A DNA stretch of 64,000 bases from Conus ventricosus (GCA_018398815.1 CM031616.1:29233886-29297885); one strand, 5' to 3'. Shown: positions 1 through 12,545, numbered from the stretch's first letter. The notes: a model not told the origin generated them from the letters alone. Numbers and translations are program-made.

Positions 1-180
1 AATTTGTCATACAAATAGTGTCTAGAGGATTTTTATGTCCTTGTTTATAGTGCAGTTTCAACTCTGGTGAGAGCAAGTTCCAAAGGTTGATTACTCTACT
101 GCAAACACAGTGTTTATAATTGTTTTCTTTGAAATGTTGAACACGCACATACAGCTTGGCCTCCCTCATTAATTTTTGAA
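1..180 (-). pseudogene. LINE ORF2 C-terminal relic (copy 1)
   Basis: Read on the minus strand, this segment encodes a peptide with a motif like RVINLWNLLSPEL, which resembles the conserved 'RVINxWNxLP' end of CR1/jockey-type LINE ORF2 proteins. It runs off the window edge, so only the tail is visible. The same sequence recurs at 13215-13445 in the second MYG1 locus copy, where the upstream part can also be seen. It is a non-functional remnant. The call rests on one motif, so it is moderate. Confidence 0.45.
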
Positions 181-243
181 AAAAAAAAGAAAAGAAAAAA
201 AGGCCATGAATCATGATACCCATAGCAAATACATTTACTCACT

Positions 244-326
244 CCCTATAGCCCACAGCCCTGATGTGGCCCTTTGCGGTCGGCTGGGCTATAAGCAACA
301 TTATCTTATCTTATCCCTATAGCCCA
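244..326 (+). mobile_element. 59-bp dead-on-arrival LINE 3' end with 12-bp target duplication
   Basis: A 59-bp insert (256-314) is bracketed by perfect copies of CCCTATAGCCCA at 244-255 and 315-326. The insert matches the last bases of the full LINE nested in the LTR element (about 32277-32335): the GCGGTCGGCTGGGCTATAAG block followed by the TTATC repeat tail. It is therefore an extremely 5'-truncated reverse-transcription product of that LINE family. The same insertion is present at 13510-13592 in the second locus copy, so it predates the split of the two copies. Confidence 0.8.
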
Positions 327-665
327 TCTAGTTTGCTTACAGGGAGCAAATGGAGTTGGATGGGATGAGGAACCTTGCACAATATCAAACTAGTTTAATG
401 ATTTTAATCAAAATGCATTTAATCAAAATGCTGCGTGCCACACATAGAATACCTGATGTACACATGGTCAGCTTAGTATGCTATTTGGGCCATTTACAAT
501 ATTGGTTTGACCTAATAAGTGGGATTGTAGGGTCAGACTTGGCTTATTGATCTGTTAGTCATGATTGCTATCTTTTCAATGAGATTCTATCTTGAAGAAA
601 ACATTTGAACACTGTGAACTGTTGAAAGAAATTATATCAATGCTAGTAGTAATCAGACTGTCAAA

Positions 666-3600
666 TTGTGCAATGCACTAAGGCCAGTCGTTTTTGTTTT
701 CAGGGTATTTTATAGAAGTCAGAGGTATCTTTTGAACCACATTGTAGGGTTGGTAAGTATGAGTGGAGAGCCAGCAGCCAAGAAAGCACGAAGCATGGTG
801 AAGATTGGTACGCACAATGGAACTTTTCACTGCGATGAGGTGTTGGCTTGCTTCATGCTAAAGCAACTCCCTGTCTACAAAGATGCTGAGATCATCAGGT
901 GGGTGTGGATTTGGATCCACAAACAGAAAGTTTACGATCCGGAATAACAGCAAAAGGTCCTTGAAAGAACTTGAGATTTATGATCATGGAGATTTATGTA
1001 CAGAAACACCTCACATAGTGCTTGCAAGCTATTGGTGTTTTACTGTATCAACCATTTATTTAATTAATTGGATGTTTCAAGAAGAAAACAATTAAGACTT
1101 CTTATTTTTGCCACCAAGTGCCACAACCAAGCATGGGATTCAGTACTACAACAAAGTCATACATCAACGCACACACAGAGGCAAGCACGTATGTAGAATT
1201 TGGTAACAGAGAATGATAAAAAAAAATAGGCAAGGGATAAGGGTTTAAACCGTTGAGTGTCCATTGACCTTTTGCAAGAAGAGGATGACTGCATGTAATG
1301 AATATTAACAGGCAGACTGTTCCACATATGATACACCTCAGCAAAAGAAGATGCTGTCTGTCCAAAGAATTTTTAAAGCATGGCTCAACCAGAGGTCTAA
1401 TGTCAGCAGGTGAGCAAAGTAATCTACATTTAAATTATCTGTCATATTTTGTGTACCACGTACAGAAAAGAGCGAGAATGTCAAATGAAATACTGTTTGT
1501 TCTTTGTTTTGTTTTGATTTGTTTTTTGGTACAAGACAAACTGATCTGGAACATAAGTGCTCTAGGTTCGTTGTAAACTGATCTGGAACATAAGTGCTCT
1601 AGGTTTCGTTGTAAATGCTGTTCTGACAGTTTCTCAATAACATGTTGATGCTGTTCTTTATCTTGATAAGGTAATTCTTCGAACAAAGGTAATTCTTCAA
1701 ACAGGATCTGTTTTTTTGTGTTTGTGTCTATCAGATGATTTGTGCACACTGTTGCAGAACGAGGACCCCAAGTTGCTAGAGCAGTGTGACATTGTCGTGG
1801 ATGTGGGAGGGGTGTACAACCCTGACATCCATCGCTATGATCACCACCAGAGGTTAGTCAGGGCATGTCTGTGTGATTAATTCACGTATTAAGATTGTGT
1901 TTTTGTTTAGAAGTTGAATGACACTGTGCTGTATTGGTGTCTCTTGTTGACTGGGCTATTAACAACATGGCTGATTGATAGTACACTGTGCAGAGACTAT
2001 GGCAGCACTGTTGTGTGTTTATGATGTGTATCTGTCTTCTTTCCTCACTTGTCTGTCGTCCTGATCTTCCGCATCCACTGCCTTCCCTTCCTGATCTTGC
2101 AATCCTTTATCCCACTCCTCATCTCCCTCCCTCCCCTCCCCCATTCAGTCTTTTCAAAGCCCCACCGCTTTATCTCATGTCTGTATTCTGTTACGATAAT
2201 TCCTTTGTTTTGGACTGAAGGGACTTTTTTTTTTCTCCAAAAGGTATAAACTGAGATCAGTTAAGATGAGAGTAAAAAAAGAGTTTCGCTCTTCTTTGCC
2301 ACAGCTGGGGACCATAGCTACAGATCAGTGTTGACAATCTGCACGGCCTTCCTCTGCATTGAGACAGGTGGGAAAGGTATGACACTCACTGGGCCAATCA
2401 GCAACACCCAGCTGCAGATTCACAGTAGTTCTGATGCTCCCTTTCGCTGCCCATGTAAGATGCAAAGGTGTTTCTGTGTCTCATAGATACTTAACCACCA
2501 ACAGGCGGTAGACAGTTCAGGTGTTTCATTATCATTGTGCAGGTCATTCACAGAGACTATGAACAGCCTGAGGCCACAGAAAAAATGGGTGACCAAACTG
2601 AGCTCGGCAGGTCTGGTCTACCTTCATTTCGGCCATGACATTTTAGCACATCTGCTTGAGCTGCCCACCTCGGATCCCGTTACTGACCTCATCTACGACA
2701 AGGTGTACGACAACTTTGTGCAGGAGGTGGACGCTATCGACAATGGAATTAACGCAACAGATGAAGAGCCAAGGTGAGCTTCCTAGGCATGGTACATGAT
2801 GTATGCTTGACCAGACCAGCTCATCACATTAACCCTTTAAAACTATTATGTGTTTTTAATTCCTTTCCTTTAGGTAACATTTATTTTTTAGATCACTAGG
2901 TGCACTCATGAAACTGGGTTAATGTAAAAAAAAAAAATTTTTAATTACCACTGCTATCACCACTCCATTTGAAAAATTCATGTGCATCAAATTATCTAAG
3001 GACGCATTTAGTTTGTTGTGTATGATGTGTACAGATGACCATTGGAATGATATTGAATTTGAAAATGTGGAATTAATGAGTAAGACAACACTGACTGCTT
3101 TTCCTGGTCGTTTCAGAAATTTGAAGTGTGAACACACCCATGCAGTTTACACTGCTTTCTGAAATATCCATTTCAAGGAAGCTGACTCGGTGACAGTTTC
3201 TGAAAGACTGGACCATTCTAAAACTGGACCATGACAAGTTTTTGTCATTCCACTGCTAAAACTTTGAGGTTCTCAAAGAGGAAGTTTTGGCATATATGTG
3301 ACTGGCCCAGGCTTTAATTCTGCCATTAGGATAGCCACATTCTGAATTTGTTTATGCTGTATGTATGGCACAGGTATGGTATTTTTTTGTTTTGGTTTGT
3401 CACCAATTCCACTGGTACATAATAACCTATTCTGCAACAAAACAAGTTTATTCTGTTGTTTAATGTATGTTTACACGTGGGACCTCGATTTCATCGTTTC
3501 ATTGGAATATCTTGGACAAGGGATTTGGGAGCTGCTCAGATGATGACACCAAAGATAAAATCTCCTCCAGCCCAGCTGTCTCCGGGAGGGTTTGAACTCA

Positions 3601-4806
3601 GGATACTGGGATCAAGAGAACAATGCCCTATCCACCAGTCCGTCCCATCTGCAAAGAATGTCTAGCTTTCTTCTCCTATCTTTGTTTGCTTTGAAACATA
3701 AGAATAACATTGTTATTGTGTTGAGAAAGCTGGAGAGCTTGGGGAAAGTGCTATGGTTTGTCAGTATGGCACAGGACTCGTTTGGGTTCAAGACCTTTGT
3801 TGAACAGTGGAAGGAATCGCAAATCTTGATGCTGGCACAAATTGGCTGGCATCCACATGCACAGTTTAAGATATACTATGTCTAAGGTAAATTGATGATG
3901 TGATATTCCTAATACTGTGCCATTTGAGAGCTGGGGAAAACAAGTCAGCTACTTAGTCCTGGAAGTCTTTGCAGAATCTAAGGGAATAGGGGTGGGAAAG
4001 AGACACCAGGGGTAAGGGTATGGAGGGGGAGAAGATCAGTTATAAAACTAGAATCGAAACAGGAAGACAGCAAGTGATGAAACTAAAAGAGACAGGAAGA
4101 CAGATAATTTTTGCAGATAGATAATCAACTGTGAACATCAAATATCCATTCTTATATCCTTCAGATTCTATAAATCCTGCACTTTATTGAGCCCACTTCT
4201 TTGCCACCAGCCAGAATTCGTAATAAAAGCAAATAATGTGTTCTGCAATTCTTTACAATAAGAAGCATTTGCCTTGTTAGCTCTGATATGGTCTCTGTGA
4301 TTGGCTAGGCATTAAACATGAGACCTATTTGTCCATACGATTTCACCGTATTTTGTGCGCATGTTGGAAAAAAGTCTGACACATAGAATAATATGTAGAA
4401 AAAGAAAAAGGTCCCCCCCACCCCCCCAAATCTTCAGACAAAGTTTTTGAGAGGTAATTAAACTCACTGAGATTAACCTTGGTGATGTCTTAGTGTGCTT
4501 TTACTAGTGATGTCTTAGTGTGCTTTTACTAAGAGCGACAACTCTCGTGCATAAAGTCATGTCTGGCTGTATCTGCCTCTTCAACTTTCAAGAACATAAA
4601 CAATACCTAAGAACAACCATGGAGACTACAGGCCCTGAAATGTTTTCTTCTTTTTTTTTAATGCGAGAGAGCATGAATTTGTGTCAAGGTGTGTGATGAT
4701 AAAGATTGAAAGTAATTTGTGTGTGAACTTATTTTACTGCAGTTGCTACAAGATACGGAAGTCCCCCATCCCTCTGCTGTGTGATGGCAGATGGCTGTAT
4801 CCCTTC

Positions 4807-4850
<44 letters not shown>

Positions 4851-6070
4851 ACCCACCCCCCCCACCCCCCCTGCATAATATTACAAGATTGGGAAGACAT
4901 ATACACTTGTGTAGAAATTACACTATTTTTGCTGTTTAGAAAAGTACATCACCAGCAATGTGTAGGGTCAACAAGTCTGTCCAACTTGACTTGCCCTGGT
5001 CAGCAGATTGATGTATGCTGTTTTGAAATGTTCAGTATGAATGAGGCTGCCATGTCATGTTCCAGGTACAGAATATCCACAAACCTCAGCAGTCGAGTGA
5101 AAAGGTGTAATCCAAAATGGAATGACAAGAATGTGGATGAAATGGTATGACAGATTTTCATTGTTGGTATGTTTGAACTGTTTTCCAGAGTGTGTCATTA
5201 AAATGTCACATATTGCATGAGAGTTTAAAACAGCTTTTTTGGGTGTGTGTTGTGCACCATTACATTTCTTTAAGACCGTACTCTCTTGTCCAGAGCTTCA
5301 GAAACAAATAAAACATGTAAAGTCATTGCGACCATGCAGTTTTGTGTCACACTAAACTGGTCAGTGGTTAGTGATGACAGAAAGTTTCTGCCACAGATCA
5401 CCCGTGAAAATAATGACTTGATATATCTTTTGCAATGTGTATTGATGATCAGTGTTAACAAAACTGCTGCAAAAATCAGCAAAAGAAAATGTATGTATAC
5501 CAGTAAGTATGATTATCATAGGTTACATCTTTCTCTCCTGCTGTACAGAAACTTTCTATTAACCACATTAAGATGTGAATAATTTGACTGAGCAATTTGA
5601 TTAAAAATGAAAGTCACACGCACACACACACAGTTTTTAAGGAGTCCCAATTTAATACTCCACAAATCTGAGATCTCAAAGGTACCTAGTTTTTGCAGAC
5701 CTGCTTCCAGCAAGCATTTGAAATGGCAGGTGCCGAATTCTTAGACATTGTCAACCAATACAAGACAGTCTGGCTACCTGCCCGGGATGTTGTCCTGAAA
5801 GCTGTGAATGTCAGGAAAGAGGTAGGAATGTGGAATTAAGTTTCAGAGTGTTTTATTGTCTTTACTCCCAGGGAAAGCTTTCATTGTTGTTGTTTAGAAA
5901 ATAACTTGTTCATGGTGATAAAACACCATAATAGCATTGCGAGGGTATACTGTATTTCAGTTGGCTGGTCTTAACAAGATTGGGATTGAAGTATGTTATT
6001 TTTTGTATATCGTTTTTTAGCTCTCTTTTCTAATTTTGATCATTCTAAAATCACACACACACAGCACACG

Positions 6071-6152
<82 letters not shown>

Positions 6153-7154
6153 GAGGAAACACACACACACAGAGATACACACACACACACATGCACGCAC
6201 ACACACACCATGTGTGTATGTTTACATGTTATACATATGAGAGTAGATGAAAAGGGAAAGAAAGAATTATGTTTCAAGAAAGCCCACATTTTGGCTATGC
6301 AAATTATCGAATTCAAGTTTGATCTTTTTATCAAACCTTATAGCACAGCTTTTATTGAGGGCTTTTTCTCACGTGGCAGTACACCATGAAAAGAAATTAT
6401 TTCCAGATGGAAAAAGCAGGAAAAAATATTCTGGATGCCAGTTAGAAGATGCTTGACCATGCATTAACCCAACGTACTAGTGAGACTCCGTGTTGATAAC
6501 AAACCAGCATCATGTAAGTCTCTTGTCACTGTTACGGTATTCTGGTAATTAATGATATGGTGTTCTGAAAAAAAATTGTGTGTCATTCATTACAGCAGAT
6601 CTCTTGTAGATTCCTTTTTCCTAAGCATGATCTTCATATCCAAGCAGACTTCTGTGCGTTTCACTTACACTTGGCATGTGAATGGTTGCAACAAGGACCT
6701 AAATCATCTGGTTTCCTACTTCCTTTGTTGTTCATTAGACTGCTATGTGGTCGAGTACATGAGATGCATCTTTTGAGGAGAGTGGTAAGAGGTTTTCCAT
6801 GCAGTGTCCTTGCTTCAGGCAGATAGCAGTGAGAGATCGTGGTGATGGCAGAGGGTAGTGCCCCCTGGAAAGACCACCTGTTCACCATTGAGGAAGAACT
6901 CGGCATATCTCCGCCCATCAAGTATGTGCTGTTTACTGACAACAATGGCCACTGGCGTGTGCAGTGTGTACCCCTTAAGCTCGGATCCTTTGACAACAGG
7001 TAAGAAAAGTGCTCTCTAATTGGTCAAAGATTGGGAGGAGTTTTTTTTTTTTTTTTAATTTCAAGAGGTGGGAAATGGATGGATAATTTGTTTTTCTAGT
7101 GATGTTCACATTCTCTCTCCCACCCACCCCCATGCCCATCTCTTCCTTTTTCAC

Positions 7155-7197
<43 letters not shown>

Positions 7198-8989
7198 ACA
7201 CACAGAACACAGTGTGATAAAAAGCCTACATATGCACACTGTACAAGCGCTGATCCATTCACTTTGGTCCAATTACGGGGATGTGTTGGCGTAGGACCCT
7301 TAGTACCTTTGACGCCGAGTTTTATGCTAGGGAAACCAGCCTGCCCCTTTTGATGAACGTAATTCTTGCCATCCTTTTCGATATTCTGGCATTTGTTGGG
7401 ACAGGTATGTTTGAGAGAGAGAATGATGGTAATGGAATTTAACCATAAAAAACAGTTTTACAATACACTTGCCTGTCCAAACACAAGAACGTCCTCTCAC
7501 CTGCCCACTTTGCCAGGATAAAGTGCGAGAAGTAAACTATGGGTATGATTCATGAGGTGAACTCTATAAGGGCGATAACCATCAGACCACAGCTTAAGAA
7601 GGCATGGTTAGGTCCTTGCTCTTCCTTTTTTCTCCCTTAACAACCCCCTTCTCCCCCCCCCCCCCCTCACTTTCTTTTTGGGGGCTTTGCTGCCTCACCT
7701 CTTTCACTGTAGGAGGGGGCCTGAACCCCATTGATGGCCTAAGGCATCTTTCAGATCACCGCCTTCTTTAACTCGATTTCAAATTTCACAATTTCAATTT
7801 CAGACATCTTAATATTATTTATCAATTACATACAGCCAGTCATTGTTTATTTTTCATGGAGACTATGTATGGAGTAGTAAGATTATGCTGTGTGTGTGTG
7901 TGTTGGTTTTTTTTATAGCAAAATTTATTTAACATTTTCAAGCGAATGCAGTGTATGAAGAAAACACATATGCATGCCAAAGTACATTCCAGAGGAGTGA
8001 AAGATCAAACATAGTTACTGCCTGTACACATTGTCGATGGACTGTAGTAGATGTGAGAAATGCTGTGTCATTTCCACTGACACTTCTTGGCGCTGAACTG
8101 TGATTTTGAGAGTGCAGGTATTAGTATAAAATTATTGAAAGATACGAATCAGTCTTTATAGATTGTTTCCTTATCCTCATCTGTGTGTGTGTGTGTGTGT
8201 GTGCGTGCGTGCGTGCATGTGTGTGTGTGCATGCACACTGGAACTGGTGCTGTTGTATGTGTCGGCTTGATCTGTTGCTTGTTTATGAAGACTAGTGTCT
8301 GTATTCAGTTTTTATCACTAAATTTGATTTTTTCAGTTTTGTTTGAGGAGACAGGCTTGTGCTGTTATCTGTAAACTTGATTTGTACAGTATTGAGACAG
8401 TCTGCACCTACTGCTGTTATCAACATGGTATGTGCATCTGTTCCAGAGGTTGGAATTCTTTAGTGAACTGTCACTGTAACTGTGTGAGTGCCAGAAGTCT
8501 AAATTCTTTAATGAACAGTGTCAAGAAGTCAGAATTCTGTAGTGAACAGTGATAGCATCTTGTTAGAGATCAAAGCTTATTGTGAAAAATGATCAGAGGT
8601 CAAAGTTCTTCATTGAACGATGTCGCCATCAGTGTCGCAGATCAGTGAACAGTGATAGCATCTTGTTAGAGATCAAAGCTATTGAGAAAAATGATCAGAG
8701 GTCAAAGTTCTTCATTGAACGATGTCGGCATCAGTGTCGCAGATCAGTGAACAGTGTTGGCATCACTACCGAAAGTGCAAGCTGTTGGTAGAATTCAGAC
8801 CATCTGTGTTTCAGACTGCCGCTGCCTGAGGAGTGGGGGATTGAGGATGAAGAACTGAGCACCAAAATGTGGGATCCCTGACTGCATTTTCGTCCATACC
8901 TCAGCTTCATTGGGGGCAACAAAACCTACGACGGCGCTCTCACCATGGCCCGCACAGCTTTGAAGTTAGCAGAACAGTGTAAAGCCTGA
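666..8989 (+). CDS. MYG1: MYG1 exonuclease, locus copy 1 (7 exons, frameshifted)
   Basis: This is an ortholog of MYG1 (UPF0160 family), a DHH-like 3'-5' RNA exonuclease known in animals from nucleus and mitochondria. Exons are 666-898 (internal Met at 759), 1758-1852, 2543-2773, 5066-5144, 5699-5821, 6819-6999 and 8815-8989; all introns are GT-AG and the phases agree. Visible motifs are [10 protein letters not shown] (residues about 49-58), [15 protein letters not shown] (the DHH metal site), [25 protein letters not shown] and the C-terminal [14 protein letters not shown]. The full product would be about 372 residues, close to the vertebrate length. From Met1 the N-terminus is basic and hydrophobic, with no acidic residue before the second Met, like a mitochondrial presequence. 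Exon 2 and exon 6 each lack one G that is present in copy 2, and exon 7 carries compensating +1/-1 shifts. These are probably sequencing indels rather than a real pseudogene. Confidence 0.9.
3450..3662 (-). mobile_element. tRNA-derived SINE in MYG1 intron 3
   Basis: On the minus strand there is a tRNA-like head. An A-box-like TGGTGGATAGGGC lies at 3625-3637 and a B-box-like GAGTTCAAACC at 3589-3599, at about the spacing expected of an internal RNA polymerase III promoter. A tRNA-unrelated body extends to about 3450. It lies inside intron 3 and has an equivalent in the second locus copy. I did not find a clear target duplication, so the ends are approximate. Confidence 0.5.
4810..4871. repeat. 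Poly-C tract (41 C, then C-rich)
   Basis: An uninterrupted run of 41 C (4810-4850) is followed by an imperfect C-rich stretch inside MYG1 intron 3. The equivalent tract in the second copy is about half as long. Translations across it give artefactual polyproline or polyglycine and are not genes. Confidence 0.95.
6074..6150. repeat. (CA)n microsatellite, MYG1 intron 5
   Basis: A long dinucleotide repeat lies inside intron 5 and is shorter and interrupted in the second locus copy (about 19337-19403). The His-Thr and Cys-Val open frames across it are artefacts. Confidence 0.95.
7146..7196. repeat. (CA)n microsatellite, MYG1 intron 6
   Basis: A CA dinucleotide tract lies in intron 6, shortly after exon 6. 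It is matched at about 20412-20457 in the second copy, with a slightly different length. Confidence 0.9.
8541..8765 (+). repeat. Tandem repeat, about 103-bp unit, in last MYG1 intron
   Basis: Units beginning AGTGAACAGT start at 8541, 8644 and 8746, giving a period of about 102-103 bp over two full copies and part of a third. The array ends some 50 bp before the acceptor of exon 7. The second locus copy contains the same array with many indels. Confidence 0.85.
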
Positions 8990-9032
8990 AGAACACTGCC
9001 AGTGTTTGATTGTCTGACTTGTGGAGGTCATC

Positions 9033-9042
9033 AATAAATAAA
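9033..9042 (+). promoter_or_regulatory. MYG1 polyadenylation signal, copy 1
   Basis: Two overlapping AATAAA hexamers (9033-9038 and 9037-9042) lie 44 bp after the MYG1 stop codon. That is where a short 3' UTR would end. The same element occurs at 22298 in copy 2. Confidence 0.75.
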
Positions 9043-10007
9043 AAAGAACTCTGTGGACTGCTTCGTTGACTGGTACATTTTAAGATGTTAAACCTACCTG
9101 TTTGTGACAAATGAAGGAGAGATGTGCATTAATACAAGAAATTGTTTTACTTGGATCTGGTTGTTAAGATGAGGATGAGCAGGTTTTATGACCATTTCCT
9201 TCCCCTTTATGGGTGGACTGCAGTTCGAGCATGTCTGCTTCAAGTTTTGTAACCCGATAAACTACAGAAATGTCTGAAATATACTTTAATAACTGGTAAG
9301 TTTAGTGGCTCAGTAAACTACAGAAATGTCTGAACATACTTCAGTAACTGGCGAGTGTTCACAATGGCACACCCAAACTCAGTGGGAGTTCCAGTATCGT
9401 GAGAAACGGAGTGAATCTGATTTTCTCTGAAAACTGACAAGTGTCCAAGAACACTTTGCTAACAGAGTGGATAAAGTGCAGCATATTCTAAAATGGACAA
9501 TCAGAGGATGATAACTGAAATCAAACTTAAGGTTTTACTGTGTTATATCCTGATAATAAACCATGAGGCTGAAGGTGTATTCTTCGCAGATCTTGGTATT
9601 TGTACATTGTTCTGATACAGCCTATCGTCTCAGAGCACTCTCCCAATAATGAAGCACTTGCTGATATCTCAGTGCTCAGACAACAAAACACACTGGTGTT
9701 GAATACCTCTTGTTCCCCACTCCTCCACTCTCCATCCCATTCTTCTGAGATAAAAATGCAAATAACACGCCAATATGTGCACAAGTATCTGTACCCCTCC
9801 CCGGGCCTCCTCCACCTTCCCACCCTTCACGATACATAAAACACCCTGTCATCATGCAAGGACGCATTCATGTGAGAGATTTTAAAAAATCTTTCCAGAG
9901 GAAATGAATTCCGCGACATTGAATGAATCGATTCTTCCCTATGATACAATGAAAAAAGAAACTTAGCTTTCGTTACACATAACAATGAGAGTCAACACAT
10001 GAGAACC
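9043..10007. other. 3' flank of MYG1 copy 1, no gene seen
   Basis: I see no coding exon here. There is a small tandem duplication of about 55 bp (about 9257-9365, block ACTACAGAAATGTCTGAA). Homology with the second copy continues to the contig edge at about 10000. Confidence 0.6.
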
Positions 10008-11007
10008 NNNNNNNNNNNNNNNNNNNNNNNNNNNNNNNNNNNNNNNNNNNNNNNNNNNNNNNNNNNNNNNNNNNNNNNNNNNNNNNNNNNNNNNNNNNNN
10101 NNNNNNNNNNNNNNNNNNNNNNNNNNNNNNNNNNNNNNNNNNNNNNNNNNNNNNNNNNNNNNNNNNNNNNNNNNNNNNNNNNNNNNNNNNNNNNNNNNNN
10201 NNNNNNNNNNNNNNNNNNNNNNNNNNNNNNNNNNNNNNNNNNNNNNNNNNNNNNNNNNNNNNNNNNNNNNNNNNNNNNNNNNNNNNNNNNNNNNNNNNNN
10301 NNNNNNNNNNNNNNNNNNNNNNNNNNNNNNNNNNNNNNNNNNNNNNNNNNNNNNNNNNNNNNNNNNNNNNNNNNNNNNNNNNNNNNNNNNNNNNNNNNNN
10401 NNNNNNNNNNNNNNNNNNNNNNNNNNNNNNNNNNNNNNNNNNNNNNNNNNNNNNNNNNNNNNNNNNNNNNNNNNNNNNNNNNNNNNNNNNNNNNNNNNNN
10501 NNNNNNNNNNNNNNNNNNNNNNNNNNNNNNNNNNNNNNNNNNNNNNNNNNNNNNNNNNNNNNNNNNNNNNNNNNNNNNNNNNNNNNNNNNNNNNNNNNNN
10601 NNNNNNNNNNNNNNNNNNNNNNNNNNNNNNNNNNNNNNNNNNNNNNNNNNNNNNNNNNNNNNNNNNNNNNNNNNNNNNNNNNNNNNNNNNNNNNNNNNNN
10701 NNNNNNNNNNNNNNNNNNNNNNNNNNNNNNNNNNNNNNNNNNNNNNNNNNNNNNNNNNNNNNNNNNNNNNNNNNNNNNNNNNNNNNNNNNNNNNNNNNNN
10801 NNNNNNNNNNNNNNNNNNNNNNNNNNNNNNNNNNNNNNNNNNNNNNNNNNNNNNNNNNNNNNNNNNNNNNNNNNNNNNNNNNNNNNNNNNNNNNNNNNNN
10901 NNNNNNNNNNNNNNNNNNNNNNNNNNNNNNNNNNNNNNNNNNNNNNNNNNNNNNNNNNNNNNNNNNNNNNNNNNNNNNNNNNNNNNNNNNNNNNNNNNNN
11001 NNNNNNN
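10008..11007. other. Assembly gap, exactly 1000 N
   Basis: A run of exactly 1000 N joins two contigs, which is the usual placeholder for a gap of unknown length. Open frames spanning it are meaningless. Confidence 1.
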
Positions 11008-12003
11008 AGTTTGTAGTTGAAGTTGATTGGGTTTCTTAGTGTTGAGCAGGCAAAGACATTACATTTTTTGGGGGTGAAATTCCATCCCCCATCGTTGTTC
11101 CCAGTCATTCAGTAAGTTGAGATCTTGTTGGAGCGCTTTGTAGTCTTGGCTGGTTTTAATGGTGGAAGAGACTTTGCAGTCATCAGCGAATAGTCTGATG
11201 TTGGCCTTGATGTTCTGAGGCATGTCGTTGATGAAGATCAGAAATAGGATCGGCCCTAGAACTGTCCCCTGTGGGACTCCACTGATGACAGGTGCTGGCT
11301 CTGATCTTTCATTGTCGACTACGACAATCTGCGAGCGGTTGGAAAGAAAGGCCTTGATCCAGTCCAACGTCGATCCTCGTATACCATAATGGTCCAGCTT
11401 ACTGAGGAGGCATTTGTGAGGGACCTTGTCAAAGGCCTTGGAAAAGTCCAGAATGATCATATCTGTCTGTTGTTTGCTATCTTGATTCATGGCGACGTCG
11501 TGGAATAGTGTCAGCAGTTGGGTTTCACAACTCCTTCTGGCTCTGAACCCATGTTGGAAATCTACGAGAATGTCGTGTTGGTTCAGATGGCACATGATGT
11601 TGCTTGCTATGATGTGTTCTTGCATCTTACAACAGATACTGGTGAGGGAGACCGGTCTGTAGTTTGCAGCTGAATTTCGGTTACCCTTTTTGAACACTGC
11701 CGTCACATTCGCCCTTTTCCAGTCATCTGGGACACATCCATCTGCCAGGGACTTTGTGAAGAGTGCAGAAAGCAAGGGCGCGATCTCGTTTGCACATTCT
11801 TTCAGCACCATTGCTGGGATTTCACCTGGTCCTGCCGCTTTATGTGGGTTGATGTTCTCCAGCAACTTGAGTACCCCTTCCTCATCGATTGTGATCTCGG
11901 CCATTGCAGGAGAGGGCGTTCCTGATGGGATTGGAATGTTGCTGTTATTTTCTCTTGTGAAGACCTACTCGTATTGATGGTTTAGGATGTTGGTCTTATC
12001 TTT
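11008..12003 (-). pseudogene. Jockey/CR1-type LINE reverse transcriptase fragment
   Basis: The minus-strand frame (main block 11059-11904) encodes a non-LTR reverse transcriptase palm and fingers. Visible motifs are NPHKAAGPGEIP, ANYRPVSLTSICCKMQE, QHGFRARRSCETQL, IILDFSKAFDKVPH, SGVPQGTVLGPILF and LFADDCKV (the FADD catalytic pair). A TAG stop interrupts the frame just upstream (near 11976) and a shift at the T-run near 11062 breaks the downstream end, which runs into the gap. Endonuclease and C-terminal parts are absent. It is a dead fragment; the family is given only to jockey/CR1 group level. Confidence 0.85.
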
Positions 12004-12545
12004 CGGGGATGCATAAATAAAGCCAATAAAACTCTTGGAATAATTAAAAGATCCTTTAATTTCCTTGAAAAGGATATTTGTGTTTATACAAATCAATGGC
12101 ATTTTAGAATATGGTAATACTGTTTGGAGTCCATATTTAAAGAGACAATCCATAGCTATAAAGAGAGTACAATAAAGGGCAGCTAGATTGATACATAAAA
12201 TTAAGGATTGGGAACATACAGAACGACTGTCATATTTAAATTTACCATATCTGAAATACAGACGTTTCAGAGATCTTATTCAGGTGTATAAAATAATAAA
12301 TAATTTAGATGATATAAAGTTTAATAATTTTTTTTCAGTATTTATACTGCAGGATTAACAAGGCACTCTGACTTCAAATTATTTTTTAATTACAGCTGTA
12401 CTAACCTTCGAAAATATACATTTATCAATAGAGCTGTTCAACATTGGAATGCACTTTCAAAAACTATTTAAAGTGCACCAGATATTAATCAATTCAAAAA
12501 TCTACTAGCTAGAAACCCAAATCGCATAGGAAATTTGATGTTGAT
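12004..12545 (+). pseudogene. LINE ORF2 C-terminal fragment, CR1/Rex-like
   Basis: Read across several frames on the plus strand, the segment shows the post-RT domain of CR1/jockey-like ORF2: CINKANKTLGIIKRSF, then NTVWSPYLKRQSIAIKRVQ, RLSYLNLPYLKYRRF, RDLIQVYKIINN and a final INRAVQHWNALS. Stops and shifts interrupt it. It abuts the preceding LINE fragment in the opposite orientation and differs from it in AT content, so the two are independent insertions or a rearranged junction. Confidence 0.7.

Noticed and set aside
4658..5150. Polyproline/polyglycine open frames
   Set aside because: They arise from the poly-C tract in MYG1 intron 3.
5993..6389. Long His-Thr and Cys-Val open frames
   Set aside because: They are translations of (CA)n/(TG)n microsatellites in a MYG1 intron; the same applies at 19243-19588, 57223-57687 and 61976-62556.
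9963..11108. Open frames of 346 and 381 residues
   Set aside because: They consist of the N gap and have no sequence content.
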